In this document: positions 8,965 to 17,857 of the stretch, in pieces
How positions within the stretch are numbered: position 1 is the first letter of the stretch
How the letters are laid out: every line of letters begins with the position of its first letter
Assembly (NCBI RefSeq): GCF_009827655.1
Contig: NZ_WTYV01000006.1
Location: forward strand, 62,001 to 126,000
Source: Alteraurantiacibacter buctensis
GTDB taxonomy: Bacteria > Pseudomonadota > Alphaproteobacteria > Sphingomonadales > Sphingomonadaceae
Length of the DNA: 64,000 nucleotides
Direction of reading: 5' to 3'
Made by a program: the position numbers and the translations under genes
Notes under the pieces: model-generated
Told to the model about the DNA's origin: nothing
Database searches by the model: none
What the model saw: the letters and a program-made list of their open reading frames with translations, nothing else

Positions 8965-11148
8965 TTGCGTTTCTCCCATCCAGCCCGGAAAGTCGCGCTC
9001 TGCCTGTCGCTGGTGCTGGCGCTGCACGCCCCGCTGGCGGCGCAGGACCTTGATTCCTCGGACGAGCTGGAAGCCCTGATCCCCGATAGCGCGGTGACAG
9101 ACCCCGATGCCTGGGCCGCCCAGGGAGCCGGCGAGGATCTGGCGGATACCGAGGAGGAAGCAGAAGCGCTCGACGCCGCGGCCGAGGCCGAGTTCCAGGC
9201 GCTGGAGCAATCGCTTGAGCGCGGCGAGGACGGTGCCCTGGCGCTGGACGATCCCGCCGGGCTGGACCTGCCGGCCGTTGCCGAAGTGGAGCCGGAGGAT
9301 CCGGTGGAGTTCGTCACCTTCGACGATGTGATCCGCCCGATTCCGCCCGGCAGCGAGGTGCGCCTGTCCGACGAGCTAGTGTTGGTCTTCCCCACGGAGA
9401 ACGCGCTGTTCCCGGTGCGTGACGAGTTCATCGACCGGTTCCGCAAGCTCTCGTCCGTGGCCGATCTTGACGATGACGGCAGCCAGGCCCTGCTGGCCGC
9501 GCAAGCCCGCGCCGACGAGGAGCTGCTGCAGCGGATGCTGCGCGTCTATGGCTATTTCGATGCCCAGGTGATCCGCTCGGTCACGCTGCCCGAAGCAGGG
9601 GAAAGCGCCGATCCCACCCGCGCCGTGGCCCGGTTCGACGTGATCCCGGGCCCGCGCTACACCGTGGGCAACGTGGACATGGGCCGCGTGGACGAGGCGA
9701 TCGGGGAAGATCCCGCGGCCCTGCGCGCAGCCTACAAGGTCAAGCCGGGTGACCTGCTTTCCATCGATGCCATCGCCGATGGCCGTTACCTGGTGGACAT
9801 CGAGCTGGGCGAGCGCGGCTATCCCTTCGCCACCATCGACGAGCCCAGCTTGCTGGTCGACCACGCCCGCGAGGCAGGCGATGTGACCCTGCCAGTGACG
9901 CCGGGCGGGCGCTTTGTCTTCGGCACGGTCACCAGCAACGACGAGGGTTTCCTGTCCGGCCACCACCTGGCCGATATTGCCCGCTTCCAGCCGGGCGACC
10001 TCTACCAGCGCAGTCTGGACATGGACCTGCGCCGCGCCATCCTGGCCACCGGGCTGGTGGGCACGGTTGAACTGACCCCGGTCGTGGTGGCCGAGCCGCA
10101 AGGCGACCAGCCGGGCACGGTGGACATGGCCGTGGCGCTCACCCGCGCGCCGGTGCGCACTGTGCAGGGCTCGCTCGGCTATGGCAGCCAGGAGGGCTTC
10201 CGCGCGGCGGCAAGCTGGGAGCACCGCAACCTGTTCCCGCCCGAGGGCATGCTGCGCGTGCGCGGGGTGGCGGGCACGCAGGAGCAGTTGGCCGGCGCCA
10301 CCGTGCGGTTCAACAATTTCCGGGGCCGCGACCGGGTGCTGACCCTTGATGCCTATGCCAGCAACATGGACAACGATGCCTTCGATGCCGAGACGGCCAG
10401 CCTGATCGCTACCTACGAACAGCTCAGCACCCTGCTGTTCCAGCGCGAGATTTCCTATGGCACCGGGCTGGAGCTGGTGGTGACCAACGAGCGCGACAAC
10501 CGCACGCGCATCGCCCCGGGCAATGCCCCCCGCGAAACCTACCTGATCGCCGCGCTGCCCAGCTATGCCCAGTGGGACACCAGCGACGACCTGCTGGACC
10601 CCACCGAAGGCTTCCGCCTGCGCGCGGCGCTGTCGCCCGAATACTCGCGGTTTGACGATACCAATTCGTTCTACCTCAAGAGCCAGTTCGACCTGTCCTA
10701 CTACCTGGCCATGGGCGAGGACGTGGTACTGGCCGCGCGCGGGCGGCTGGGGGCAATCTACGGTGCGGACTTGGCCAGCATCGCGCCTTCGCGCCGGTTC
10801 TATGCCGGCGGCGGCGGATCGGTGCGCGGCTATGGCTATCGCGCCATCGGCCCGCGCGATGAACTGGGTGAGCCCAATGGCGGCCGCTCGCTGGTGGAAC
10901 TCTCGGTCGAGGCGCGGGTACGCACCGGGCTGTTCGACAATTCCCTGTCGGTTGTACCGTTCTTCGACATTGGCAGCGTGGCGCGCAGCTCCACGCCCGA
11001 TTTACAGGCGCTGCGCATGGGGGCGGGCGTGGGCGTGCGCTATCACACCGGCTTCGGCCCAATCCGGCTTGACGTTGGCGTGCCGCTGAACCGCCAGCCG
11101 GGCGACGCGCCGGTGGCGGTTTACGTGGCGCTGGGCCAGGCATTCTGA
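8965..11148 (+). CDS. tamA: outer-membrane assembly protein TamA (Omp85 family)
   Basis: Outer-membrane barrel that, with TamB, helps insert outer-membrane proteins and move phospholipids. I choose TTG 8965 because it is the first in-frame start after the ate stop and gives a complete signal peptide (MRFSHPARK, hydrophobic stretch, cleavage after PLAAQ). An ATG at 8839 would lie inside ate and bury the signal. Order: an acidic segment at residues about 27-115, POTRA repeats at about 115-360, then a 16-strand surface-antigen barrel ending ALGQAF with C-terminal Phe. The barrel motif GGGGSVRGYGYRAIGP is present. Overlaps tamB by 1 bp. TamA is favoured over BamA because of the partner gene. Confidence 0.9.
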   Translation: MRFSHPARKVALCLSLVLALHAPLAAQDLDSSDELEALIPDSAVTDPDAWAAQGAGEDLADTEEEAEALDAAAEAEFQALEQSLERGEDGALALDDPAGLDLPAVAEVEPEDPVEFVTFDDVIRPIPPGSEVRLSDELVLVFPTENALFPVRDEFIDRFRKLSSVADLDDDGSQALLAAQARADEELLQRMLRVYGYFDAQVIRSVTLPEAGESADPTRAVARFDVIPGPRYTVGNVDMGRVDEAIGEDPAALRAAYKVKPGDLLSIDAIADGRYLVDIELGERGYPFATIDEPSLLVDHAREAGDVTLPVTPGGRFVFGTVTSNDEGFLSGHHLADIARFQPGDLYQRSLDMDLRRAILATGLVGTVELTPVVVAEPQGDQPGTVDMAVALTRAPVRTVQGSLGYGSQEGFRAAASWEHRNLFPPEGMLRVRGVAGTQEQLAGATVRFNNFRGRDRVLTLDAYASNMDNDAFDAETASLIATYEQLSTLLFQREISYGTGLELVVTNERDNRTRIAPGNAPRETYLIAALPSYAQWDTSDDLLDPTEGFRLRAALSPEYSRFDDTNSFYLKSQFDLSYYLAMGEDVVLAARGRLGAIYGADLASIAPSRRFYAGGGGSVRGYGYRAIGPRDELGEPNGGRSLVELSVEARVRTGLFDNSLSVVPFFDIGSVARSSTPDLQALRMGAGVGVRYHTGFGPIRLDVGVPLNRQPGDAPVAVYVALGQAF

Positions 11149-14100
11149 TGGCGGACGAGACGCTCCCCCCCACCGAACCGGCAGCCGAGGGGCCCCCGCA
11201 GCCGCGCAGGGCCGGCCCTGCGCGGCTGGCGCTGCGCTGGCTGGGGCGGCTGGTCTTCCTGCTGGTGGCGGTCATCCTGGGCTTTGTCGCCTTCCTCCAC
11301 ACTCCGCCGGGGCGGCAGATGCTGGTGGACCAGATCACCGCCTATGCTCCCGCGTCGGGCTTGCAGGTGGAAGTTGGGGACATCGAGGGCTCGATCCTGT
11401 GGAGCGCCACGCTGAAAGACGTGAAGCTGCGCGATGCCGATGGCGTCCTGTTTGCCGAAGTTCCCCGCGTGGAACTGGGCTGGCGGCCGTGGAAGTGGTT
11501 CATCTGGGGGCTGGACGTGCGCCACCTGGTGTTGTCCGGCGGATCGCTGCACAAGATCCCGCGCTTCGTGCCGGGCGATCCCGAGGCGCCGATCCTGCCC
11601 GATTTTCCCATCCGCATCAGCCGGCTGGTGGTGGAGGATATGCAGGTCGATCCCGGCCTGCTGGATGATCGCGCCCACACCATCCAGGTGCTGGCGGAAG
11701 TGGAAATCCTTGATGGCGAGGCGCACGTGGAAGCGCGCGGTGACGTTGGCGGGATGGACCGGCTGGCCCTGCTGCTCGATGCCGAGCCCGATGCCGACCG
11801 GTTCGACCTGGACCTTGACCTGACCGCGCCCGCCGGGGGCCTGTTCGCCACGATGGGTGGGTTCGACCAAGACCTGGTGCTGGATATCGGCGGTCAGGGT
11901 GGCTGGTCCAACTGGCAGGGGCGGATGACCGGCCAGCTTGGCGGTGCGCCGCTGGTCAATGCGCAACTGACCGCGCGCGAAGGGCTCTATCGCCTGGCCG
12001 GCACGGTGTTTCCGGGCGACCTGGTGGAAGGCGTGGGTGCCCGCGCGCTGGGCCGCGAGGTTGGCGTGGAGGCCGAAGGCACGCTAGCCAGCGGGGTTGT
12101 CACCGGCAGCCTCGCCATCGACGGGGCGGGGCTGGACCTCAGCGGCCAGGGCGGGATCGACCTGACCGACAAGGAATGGCACGCACTCCGGCTGGTCGCC
12201 GAAGTGCAGGACCCGGAGCTGTTCGGCCCCGGCCTGCAGTTGCGCGATGCGCGGGCGGAGATGTTCCTTGACGGGCCGTTCAACGCGCTGCGCGTGCCGC
12301 ACAGCCTGACCGTGGGCCGCCTGCAGGCGGGTGACGTGGTGCTGGCCAACCTGACGCAGCGCGGTGTGCTCACGTCCGTCAACGGGCAGTTGCGCCTGCC
12401 ACTGGCCGCCCGTGTCGCCCGCGTCACCAGCGGAAATACCCTGGCGGACGAGCGGCTTGTAGCGGGCACGCTGACCGGCGCGGTGCTGTATGACATGGAC
12501 AGCGGGGCCATCTCCTCGCGCGAGCTGGACCTGCGCTTCCCCGACCTTACCGCCCGGCTGGCGCTGGCGGGCAACACCTCCACCGGCAGTGTGCGCCTGA
12601 CCGGGCCGGTCAATGCCCGCGCCTTTGCCCTGGCCGATGTCGGCCTGGTCAGCGGCACGGCGCGGATTGATGCCGCACTGGGCGGCGGGCGGCCGTGGAC
12701 CCTGCGCGCAGAGCTGGATGGCCAGATTGCGCGCGTGGCCAATGCCACCATCGCCAACCTGGCGGGCGAGACGATCCGCTTTGCCGGTGGCCTGTCGCTG
12801 GGGCAGGACCGCCCGGTGCTGGTGCAGGGCATGCGGATCAACGCGGCGAAGCTGCAGGCGCAACTGGACGGGGAATTGCGCGGTGCGGTGACCGAGCTGT
12901 CCGGCAGCGGGCGGCAGGCGGATTACGGCGCTTTCACCTTCACCGCCACCTTGTCGGGTGACGGGCCGCGCGCGCGCCTGGTTCTGGCCGATCCCTATCC
13001 GCCAGCGGGCCTGAAGGACGTGGCACTGGAGATCGAGCCGGAAGGCGATGGCTTTGCCATTGCTACCCAGGGCCAATCGCTGCTGGGGCCGTTCAATGGC
13101 CAGCTTGGCCTGGTCGCGCCCGCGGGCGGGCCGACGCGGATCACCATCGAGCGGCTGGAGGTTGCCGCAACGCAGGTGACCGGCCAGCTTGCCCTGGTTA
13201 CCGGCGGGGTCAACGGCGCGCTCACCTTTGCCGGTGGCGGGGTGGACGGGCGGGTGAACCTGGCCGTGCGCCCCGAAGGACAGGGTTTCGACAGCGACCT
13301 GACCGTGCGCGATGCGCGCTTCGGCGGGTCCACCCCGCTGACCATCGCCAGCGCCGATGTGGACCTATCGGGCTATCTCGCCGGCCCCGCCTCGCGTGCG
13401 GAAGGCACCGTGCGGGCGCAGGGCATCGGTTATGGCACGCTTTTCATCGGCCGCTTTGCCGCCAATGCCACGATGGAGGGCGAGCAGGGCCATATCGATG
13501 CCGCACTGGCCGGCCGGCGCGGCAGCCGGTTCGAACTGCTGCTCAATGCCGATGCCAGCGCGTCCCGCGTGGCCGTGGCCGCGCGGGGATCGCTGGCGGG
13601 CGAGGCGATCACCATGCCGCGCCGCGCCGTGCTGCTGGCGCAGGATGACGGGAGCTGGCTGCTCGAACGCTCGCAGATCAATTACGCCGGCGGGTTGCTG
13701 GTGGCCGAAGGGCGCTTTGGCGGCCCGAACCCCGCCACGGCACGGCTGGCGCTGAACGGCATGCCACTGAGCGTACTTGATGCCGTGGGGGCCGACCTGG
13801 GGCTGGGGGGGCGCATTTCCGGCATCGTCGACATGGGCGCAGACGCCTCTGGCCTGCCCACGGGCGAGGCGCGGGTGCTGGTGGATGGCCTGACAAGGTC
13901 CGGCCTGGTGCTTGCCTCGCGCCCGCTGGACCTGGCCGCCGTGGTGCGGCTCACCCCCGATGCCCTCAGCGCCCGCGCGGTGATGCGCGGCGGGGAAGGG
14001 GCAGGGGGCCGCCTCAACGCCAGCGTCACCGGCCTGCCGCAGGCGGGCGCGCTGGGCGAGCGGCTCTATCGGGGCGTGTTGGCGGGCACGTTGACCTATG

Positions 14101-15374
14101 ACGGGCCGGCAGAATCACTGTGGCGGCTGGCGGCAGTCGACCTGATCGACATTTCCGGTCCGCTGCGGGTCAGCGCACGGCTGCGCGGATCGCTGGCCGA
14201 ACCCAGCCTCACCGGCTCGCTCGCCGGCGATGACCTGCGGGTGCAGAGCCAGCTCACCGGCAGCGACGTGAGCGACGTGACCCTGCGCGGCCGCTTCCGC
14301 GACAGCCGCCTGCAACTGGCCAGTTTCGCCGGCACAACGGCCAATGGCGGGCGGGTGAGCGGCAGCGGCTCGCTGGACCTGTCGGGCATCACCCGCCAGC
14401 GTGGCCCCGCCATCGACATGCGGCTGGCAGCGACCAATGCCCGCATCCTGCAACTGCCGGGAATGGGGGCCACGGTCACCGGCCCGATCCGCATCGTGTC
14501 CGACGGGGTGGGCGGCACCATTGCCGGCCGCCTGCTGGTGCGCCGCGCGGAATGGCTGCTGGGCCAGGCGGAAGAGACGGTGGACCTGCCCGACATCGCC
14601 ATTACCGAAGTCAACCGCCCGCTCGATACCGCGCCCCCGGCGCGCGTGGCGCGGCCGTGGCGCTACCTGATCGATGCCACCGCGCCGGGGGGAATCGAGG
14701 TGGACGGGATGGGGCTGGACAGCGAATGGTCGGGCGCCGTCCGCCTGCGCGGCACCACCGCCGATCCGCGCATCGGCGGCACCGTGCGGATCGTGCCGCG
14801 CCAGGGGTTCTATTCCTTCGCCGGCAACCGCTTCGATATCACCCGCGGGGTCATTTCGTTCGACGAGAACGCGCCGATCGATCCGCGCGTGGACATCCTG
14901 GCGGAAAGCGACGATTCGGGCCTCAACATCCAGGTCACCGTGCGCGGCCCTGCCAGCCGGGCCGACATTGCCTTTGCATCCACGCCTGCCCTGCCGGAGG
15001 AGGAACTGCTTTCGCGCCTGCTGTTCGGCGGCTCCATCACCGAGATTTCCCCCACCGATGCGCTGCAACTGGGCGCGGCGCTCAGCAGCTTGCGCGGTGG
15101 CGGCGGCGGGCTTGATACGATCAACCGCCTGCGCACGGCGATCGGGCTGGATCGCCTGCGCATCCTGCCGGCCGACCGGGCGCTGGACCGGGGCACGGCG
15201 GTGGCGCTGGGCAAGAACCTTGGCCGCAAGTTCTATGTCGAGATTGTGACCGACGGGCAGGGCTATAACGCCACCGAGCTGGAGTTCCGCGTAACCCGCT
15301 GGCTGAGCCTGCTGGCAGCGGTGGATACCGTGGGCCGTGGCCGGGGCGAGGCCGTGGTGAGCTACGATTATTGA
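11148..15374 (+). CDS. tamB: translocation and assembly module protein TamB
   Basis: Very long inner-membrane-anchored periplasmic protein (1408 aa) of the AsmA/TamB superfamily that bridges to TamA. Seen: one membrane helix at about residues 35-50 (LVFLLVAVILGFVAFLHT), hundreds of residues of alternating hydrophobic beta-strands (beta-taco groove) and a C-terminal DUF490 domain from about residue 1060 with the characteristic GSITEISPTDALQLGAALS and a C-terminal ELEFRVTRWLSLLAAV close to an aromatic end. The ATG overlaps the tamA stop codon. High confidence from length, layout and partner. Confidence 0.94.
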   Translation: MADETLPPTEPAAEGPPQPRRAGPARLALRWLGRLVFLLVAVILGFVAFLHTPPGRQMLVDQITAYAPASGLQVEVGDIEGSILWSATLKDVKLRDADGVLFAEVPRVELGWRPWKWFIWGLDVRHLVLSGGSLHKIPRFVPGDPEAPILPDFPIRISRLVVEDMQVDPGLLDDRAHTIQVLAEVEILDGEAHVEARGDVGGMDRLALLLDAEPDADRFDLDLDLTAPAGGLFATMGGFDQDLVLDIGGQGGWSNWQGRMTGQLGGAPLVNAQLTAREGLYRLAGTVFPGDLVEGVGARALGREVGVEAEGTLASGVVTGSLAIDGAGLDLSGQGGIDLTDKEWHALRLVAEVQDPELFGPGLQLRDARAEMFLDGPFNALRVPHSLTVGRLQAGDVVLANLTQRGVLTSVNGQLRLPLAARVARVTSGNTLADERLVAGTLTGAVLYDMDSGAISSRELDLRFPDLTARLALAGNTSTGSVRLTGPVNARAFALADVGLVSGTARIDAALGGGRPWTLRAELDGQIARVANATIANLAGETIRFAGGLSLGQDRPVLVQGMRINAAKLQAQLDGELRGAVTELSGSGRQADYGAFTFTATLSGDGPRARLVLADPYPPAGLKDVALEIEPEGDGFAIATQGQSLLGPFNGQLGLVAPAGGPTRITIERLEVAATQVTGQLALVTGGVNGALTFAGGGVDGRVNLAVRPEGQGFDSDLTVRDARFGGSTPLTIASADVDLSGYLAGPASRAEGTVRAQGIGYGTLFIGRFAANATMEGEQGHIDAALAGRRGSRFELLLNADASASRVAVAARGSLAGEAITMPRRAVLLAQDDGSWLLERSQINYAGGLLVAEGRFGGPNPATARLALNGMPLSVLDAVGADLGLGGRISGIVDMGADASGLPTGEARVLVDGLTRSGLVLASRPLDLAAVVRLTPDALSARAVMRGGEGAGGRLNASVTGLPQAGALGERLYRGVLAGTLTYDGPAESLWRLAAVDLIDISGPLRVSARLRGSLAEPSLTGSLAGDDLRVQSQLTGSDVSDVTLRGRFRDSRLQLASFAGTTANGGRVSGSGSLDLSGITRQRGPAIDMRLAATNARILQLPGMGATVTGPIRIVSDGVGGTIAGRLLVRRAEWLLGQAEETVDLPDIAITEVNRPLDTAPPARVARPWRYLIDATAPGGIEVDGMGLDSEWSGAVRLRGTTADPRIGGTVRIVPRQGFYSFAGNRFDITRGVISFDENAPIDPRVDILAESDDSGLNIQVTVRGPASRADIAFASTPALPEEELLSRLLFGGSITEISPTDALQLGAALSSLRGGGGGLDTINRLRTAIGLDRLRILPADRALDRGTAVALGKNLGRKFYVEIVTDGQGYNATELEFRVTRWLSLLAAVDTVGRGRGEAVVSYDY

Positions 15375-15386
15375 GGCATAGGAAAA

Positions 15387-15417
15387 GGGCGCTGCGGGCC
15401 GGGTTCCCGCAGCGCCC
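15387..15417 (-). terminator. strong intrinsic terminator between tamB and the FAS1 lipoprotein gene
   Basis: Perfect 12-bp stem GGGCGCTGCGGG / CCCGCAGCGCCC with a 7-nt loop. On the minus strand it is followed by TTTT, so it mainly ends the FAS1 transcript; it can also stop tamB transcription, though no U-run follows on the plus side. Confidence 0.85.
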
Positions 15418-15438
15418 CTGCTGTAACCGCAATGCCGG

Positions 15439-16008
15439 TCAGAGGGTCTTGAGCAGCCCGTCCACTGGCATCACCACGCCGTTGCCACCCTGCCTGCCGG
15501 GGCCGCCGATGGTGGCGCTGGCCCCGTCTGCGGCCGACACCGTCACCGTCTCGCCCGATCGGGTGAAGGTCAGCGGGGTCTGCGCCATGGTCTGCATGGT
15601 CACCTGGCCATCCTCGCTGGCGTCGATGGCCCTGGTGATGTCGTCCAGCGTCACGAAGCCGGGCAACAGGTGGCCGCGCAGCAGCGCCGCCATCGCCGGA
15701 TTGTCCGCCGCCGTGGCGCCCTGCTCGGGGTCGAGCGCGCCCATGGCCGTATCGGTGGGGGCCAGCAGCGTATAGCTGGGGGCAGCGTCGAGCACGTCCT
15801 CCAGCCCGGTGCGGTCGACCAGTTCCGCTGTGCGCGACAGGGCGGGATCATCATCCAGCAGGTCGCTCACGGTCTCGTCGGCCGATACGTCCAGCACCGT
15901 GTCTTCGGCTGCCGGTTCGGTGTCCGTGCAGGCACCCAGCAGCAGCAGGGCGGGGGCGGCCAGCGCCAGGGCCAGCACCCGGCCCCTGGGGTTCAGCCGC
16001 GCGCTCAT
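15439..16008 (-). CDS. FAS1 (fasciclin) domain lipoprotein
   Basis: Exported lipoprotein with one fasciclin domain, a fold tied to adhesion in many bacteria. The protein has 189 aa. Seen: signal peptide with lipobox LLGAC (Cys27), an acidic linker, then a FAS1 core with SRTAELVDRTGLEDVL and SYTLLAPTDTAMGAL, and the conserved LLRGHLLPGFVTLDDI, where FAS1 has LxxHVVxG. Its ATG overlaps the stop of the upstream repeat protein by 4 bp, so the two are co-translated. The exact ligand is unknown. Confidence 0.85.
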   Translation of the reverse strand: MSARLNPRGRVLALALAAPALLLLGACTDTEPAAEDTVLDVSADETVSDLLDDDPALSRTAELVDRTGLEDVLDAAPSYTLLAPTDTAMGALDPEQGATAADNPAMAALLRGHLLPGFVTLDDITRAIDASEDGQVTMQTMAQTPLTFTRSGETVTVSAADGASATIGGPGRQGGNGVVMPVDGLLKTL

Positions 16009-17024
16009 GCCAGCAACTCGATCGCGGTGCGGATGAGCTGCGTGGTCGGGTCCACCTCGTACACGTAGCCGTCGGAATAGCGGTACCAGGCGTCATCGGT
16101 GTCATAATACCGGTCGCGGTAATCGTACGGCACGTTGTACACGTCATAGCCGGTCGGCAGGGGCGATCCGACGGTGAACTCGTCCCCCGTCAGCAGGGCG
16201 GCGATCGAGGAGATCAGCGAGGTCTGCGGGTCAACCCGGTAGACCACGTTATCTGCATAGCGATAGGACGGTCCCAGCCCGTAATAGTCGGCATAATAGG
16301 GGTCGAGCCGGTCATAGCCATACGACTGAGGCCAGGGATTGCCCACCGCCAGCGCGCCGCCCAGCAGGGGGATGAAGCCGCTGATCAGCCCGCCATCGCC
16401 CAGGCGCAGCAGGTAGCCATTGTCGTAGCGGTAGTAGCCGCTGTCATAGCGCGGCAGGCCCCACCATCCCAGGTCATAGCGGTCGCGCACCAGCCAATTG
16501 GTCTTGCGCGCCTGGCCCGGGGGCTGGCAGCCGTTGTTCTTGGCGGCAAGACCCGGCGGGCAGCCGTCGAGCGCGCCGACGTAGCGGACTGGCGCGCGGT
16601 CCGGGCCACGATCATCGCGCACGATGTAGCGCAGCGGCGGTTCGCGCCAGTCCCGGTTGTCCGGGCCGCGGTTGTTGCGGTCGCGGGTCACGGCACGGTT
16701 GCCGGGCCCGGCGCGGTCGTAGCCGCGGGCCATGGCGACGGGCGCCCGCTCGTTGCCGCGCTGCTCGCGCATGGCCCCGGGATTGTCGTTGCCGCGATTG
16801 GCCGGCGGCCCGTTGTCGCGGGCGGCGGCCTGCCTGGCTTGGCCCTGGTTGCCGCGTTCCTCGTGCTGGGCGGTAGGTGCGCGGTCAGGCCGTTCGGCAG
16901 CGGGGCGGCCCCCACCATTGCCGTTGCCGCCGCCATTGCCATTCCCGTTGCCGCCGCCCGGCTGGGCCATCGCGCCCGAGGCGGCGAGGGCTAGCGCGGC
17001 CACTCCTGTCAGCATCCATTTCAT
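16005..17024 (-). CDS. exported Gly/Asn-rich protein with three C-terminal repeats (weakly RcnB-like)
   Basis: I do not recognise a function. The start at 17024 follows AAAGGAGACAG and gives a signal peptide (MKWMLTGVAALALAASGAMAQ). Residues 22-50 are a Gly/Asn run; 50-140 are Arg/Asn-rich and disordered. Then comes a segment with DWREPPLRYIVRDD that faintly recalls the RcnB periplasmic family. The last 145 residues contain three copies of a 45- to 60-residue unit that opens with a Tyr-Arg-Tyr motif (YRYDNGYLLRL at about 198, YRYADNVVYRV at about 254, YRYSDGYVYEV at about 315), each followed by an LI..I..LL helix. The third copy ends at the stop. 339 aa in all. Confidence 0.7.
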   Translation of the reverse strand: MKWMLTGVAALALAASGAMAQPGGGNGNGNGGGNGNGGGRPAAERPDRAPTAQHEERGNQGQARQAAARDNGPPANRGNDNPGAMREQRGNERAPVAMARGYDRAGPGNRAVTRDRNNRGPDNRDWREPPLRYIVRDDRGPDRAPVRYVGALDGCPPGLAAKNNGCQPPGQARKTNWLVRDRYDLGWWGLPRYDSGYYRYDNGYLLRLGDGGLISGFIPLLGGALAVGNPWPQSYGYDRLDPYYADYYGLGPSYRYADNVVYRVDPQTSLISSIAALLTGDEFTVGSPLPTGYDVYNVPYDYRDRYYDTDDAWYRYSDGYVYEVDPTTQLIRTAIELLA

Positions 17025-17085
17025 CGACTGTCTCCTTTGCAGGAGACAACCGGTGGCGGCACCCGGGGTTCCGCCCGCTGCCTGC

Positions 17086-17703
17086 CTAGCTGCCGGCCTG
17101 GTAGAGTTCCGCTTCGGCCGCCCGGCGCCGCACCAGCCCCGGCAGCACCTTGCCCCCGGCGCGCACCCAGCGGGCAAACTCGCGCGCCGCCCCTGCGTGG
17201 TCGCCCGCTATATGCCTGCGGGTGAGCGAGGCGCGGGCGACGGCCCCGGTGTTGTAGTGGAAGCTGGTCAGGGCATCGAACTGGGCCTGCGTCGCGGGCG
17301 CGCCGGCCAGCACCCGGGATACATCGGCGGCATAGCGCTTGAGGTCCGCCTCAAGCCGGGCATCGCACTGTGCGCCGGTCCAAACGGTGCCCGGGCCGAT
17401 CCGCGCGCCGGGGGTGGGGGCGAAGCGGTCCGGCCCGGTGGCGCCCCAGCCGATGGTCCACGGCGCGCCGCCGGTGCCGGGATCGGGATAGGCGGCATAG
17501 CGCCCGTCCGGCCGCCGCCGCGCGCAGCCTTCGAAACGCTTGATCAGCGCCACACCCACCGGGCTGACGCGAGGTGGGGAACTGGCGGCATCGGGGGCGG
17601 CGTAAAGCCGGGCAAGTTCGCGCTCCAGCGCCTGCTGTTCGGCGGCGGCAAGCGGGCGACCGAGCAAGCGGTCGAGCATCTGGGCAAAGGGGTTGGCAGC
17701 CAT
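17086..17703 (-). CDS. phage-type lysozyme (glycoside hydrolase family 24)
   Basis: Predicted muramidase cleaving the MurNAc-GlcNAc bond. The start at 17703 follows GCAGGAGACATG and gives 205 aa. Residues 1-48 are a variable lead without a clear signal peptide. The lysozyme domain has the catalytic Glu58 in LIKRFEGC and the TIGWGAT motif (83-89), then FDALTSFHYNTGAVARASL and the GLVRRRAAEAELY end typical of endolysins. No phage genes surround it, so it is either a domesticated endolysin or a cellular wall-remodelling enzyme. The export route is not visible. Confidence 0.85.
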   Translation of the reverse strand: MAANPFAQMLDRLLGRPLAAAEQQALERELARLYAAPDAASSPPRVSPVGVALIKRFEGCARRRPDGRYAAYPDPGTGGAPWTIGWGATGPDRFAPTPGARIGPGTVWTGAQCDARLEADLKRYAADVSRVLAGAPATQAQFDALTSFHYNTGAVARASLTRRHIAGDHAGAAREFARWVRAGGKVLPGLVRRRAAEAELYQAGS

Positions 17704-17801
17704 GGGGCATGTCTCCTGCGGGTAAAGCAGCCGCAGGCAAGGCACAGAATGGGGCCTGTAGGAAAGCCCTGTCAGGCTGAAGGGGTATCGCTGGGAATCA
17801 G

Positions 17802-17837
17802 AAAAAGGGCGCCCGGATCGCTCCGGACGCCCTTTTT
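17802..17837 (-). terminator. terminator of glnA
   Basis: AAAAAGGGCG and CGCCCTTTTT arms extended inward by CCGGA/TCCGG form a near-perfect 16-bp stem (one mismatch) with a 4-nt loop. A-run and T-run lie on the two sides, so it can work in both directions. It sits 20 bp after the glnA stop. Confidence 0.92.
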
Positions 17838-17857
17838 CGTTGCTACGAGACCTGTGC

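Noticed and set aside
17086-17703. Prophage, suggested by the GH24 lysozyme
   Set aside because: No holin, capsid, tail or integrase genes nearby and housekeeping genes on both sides.
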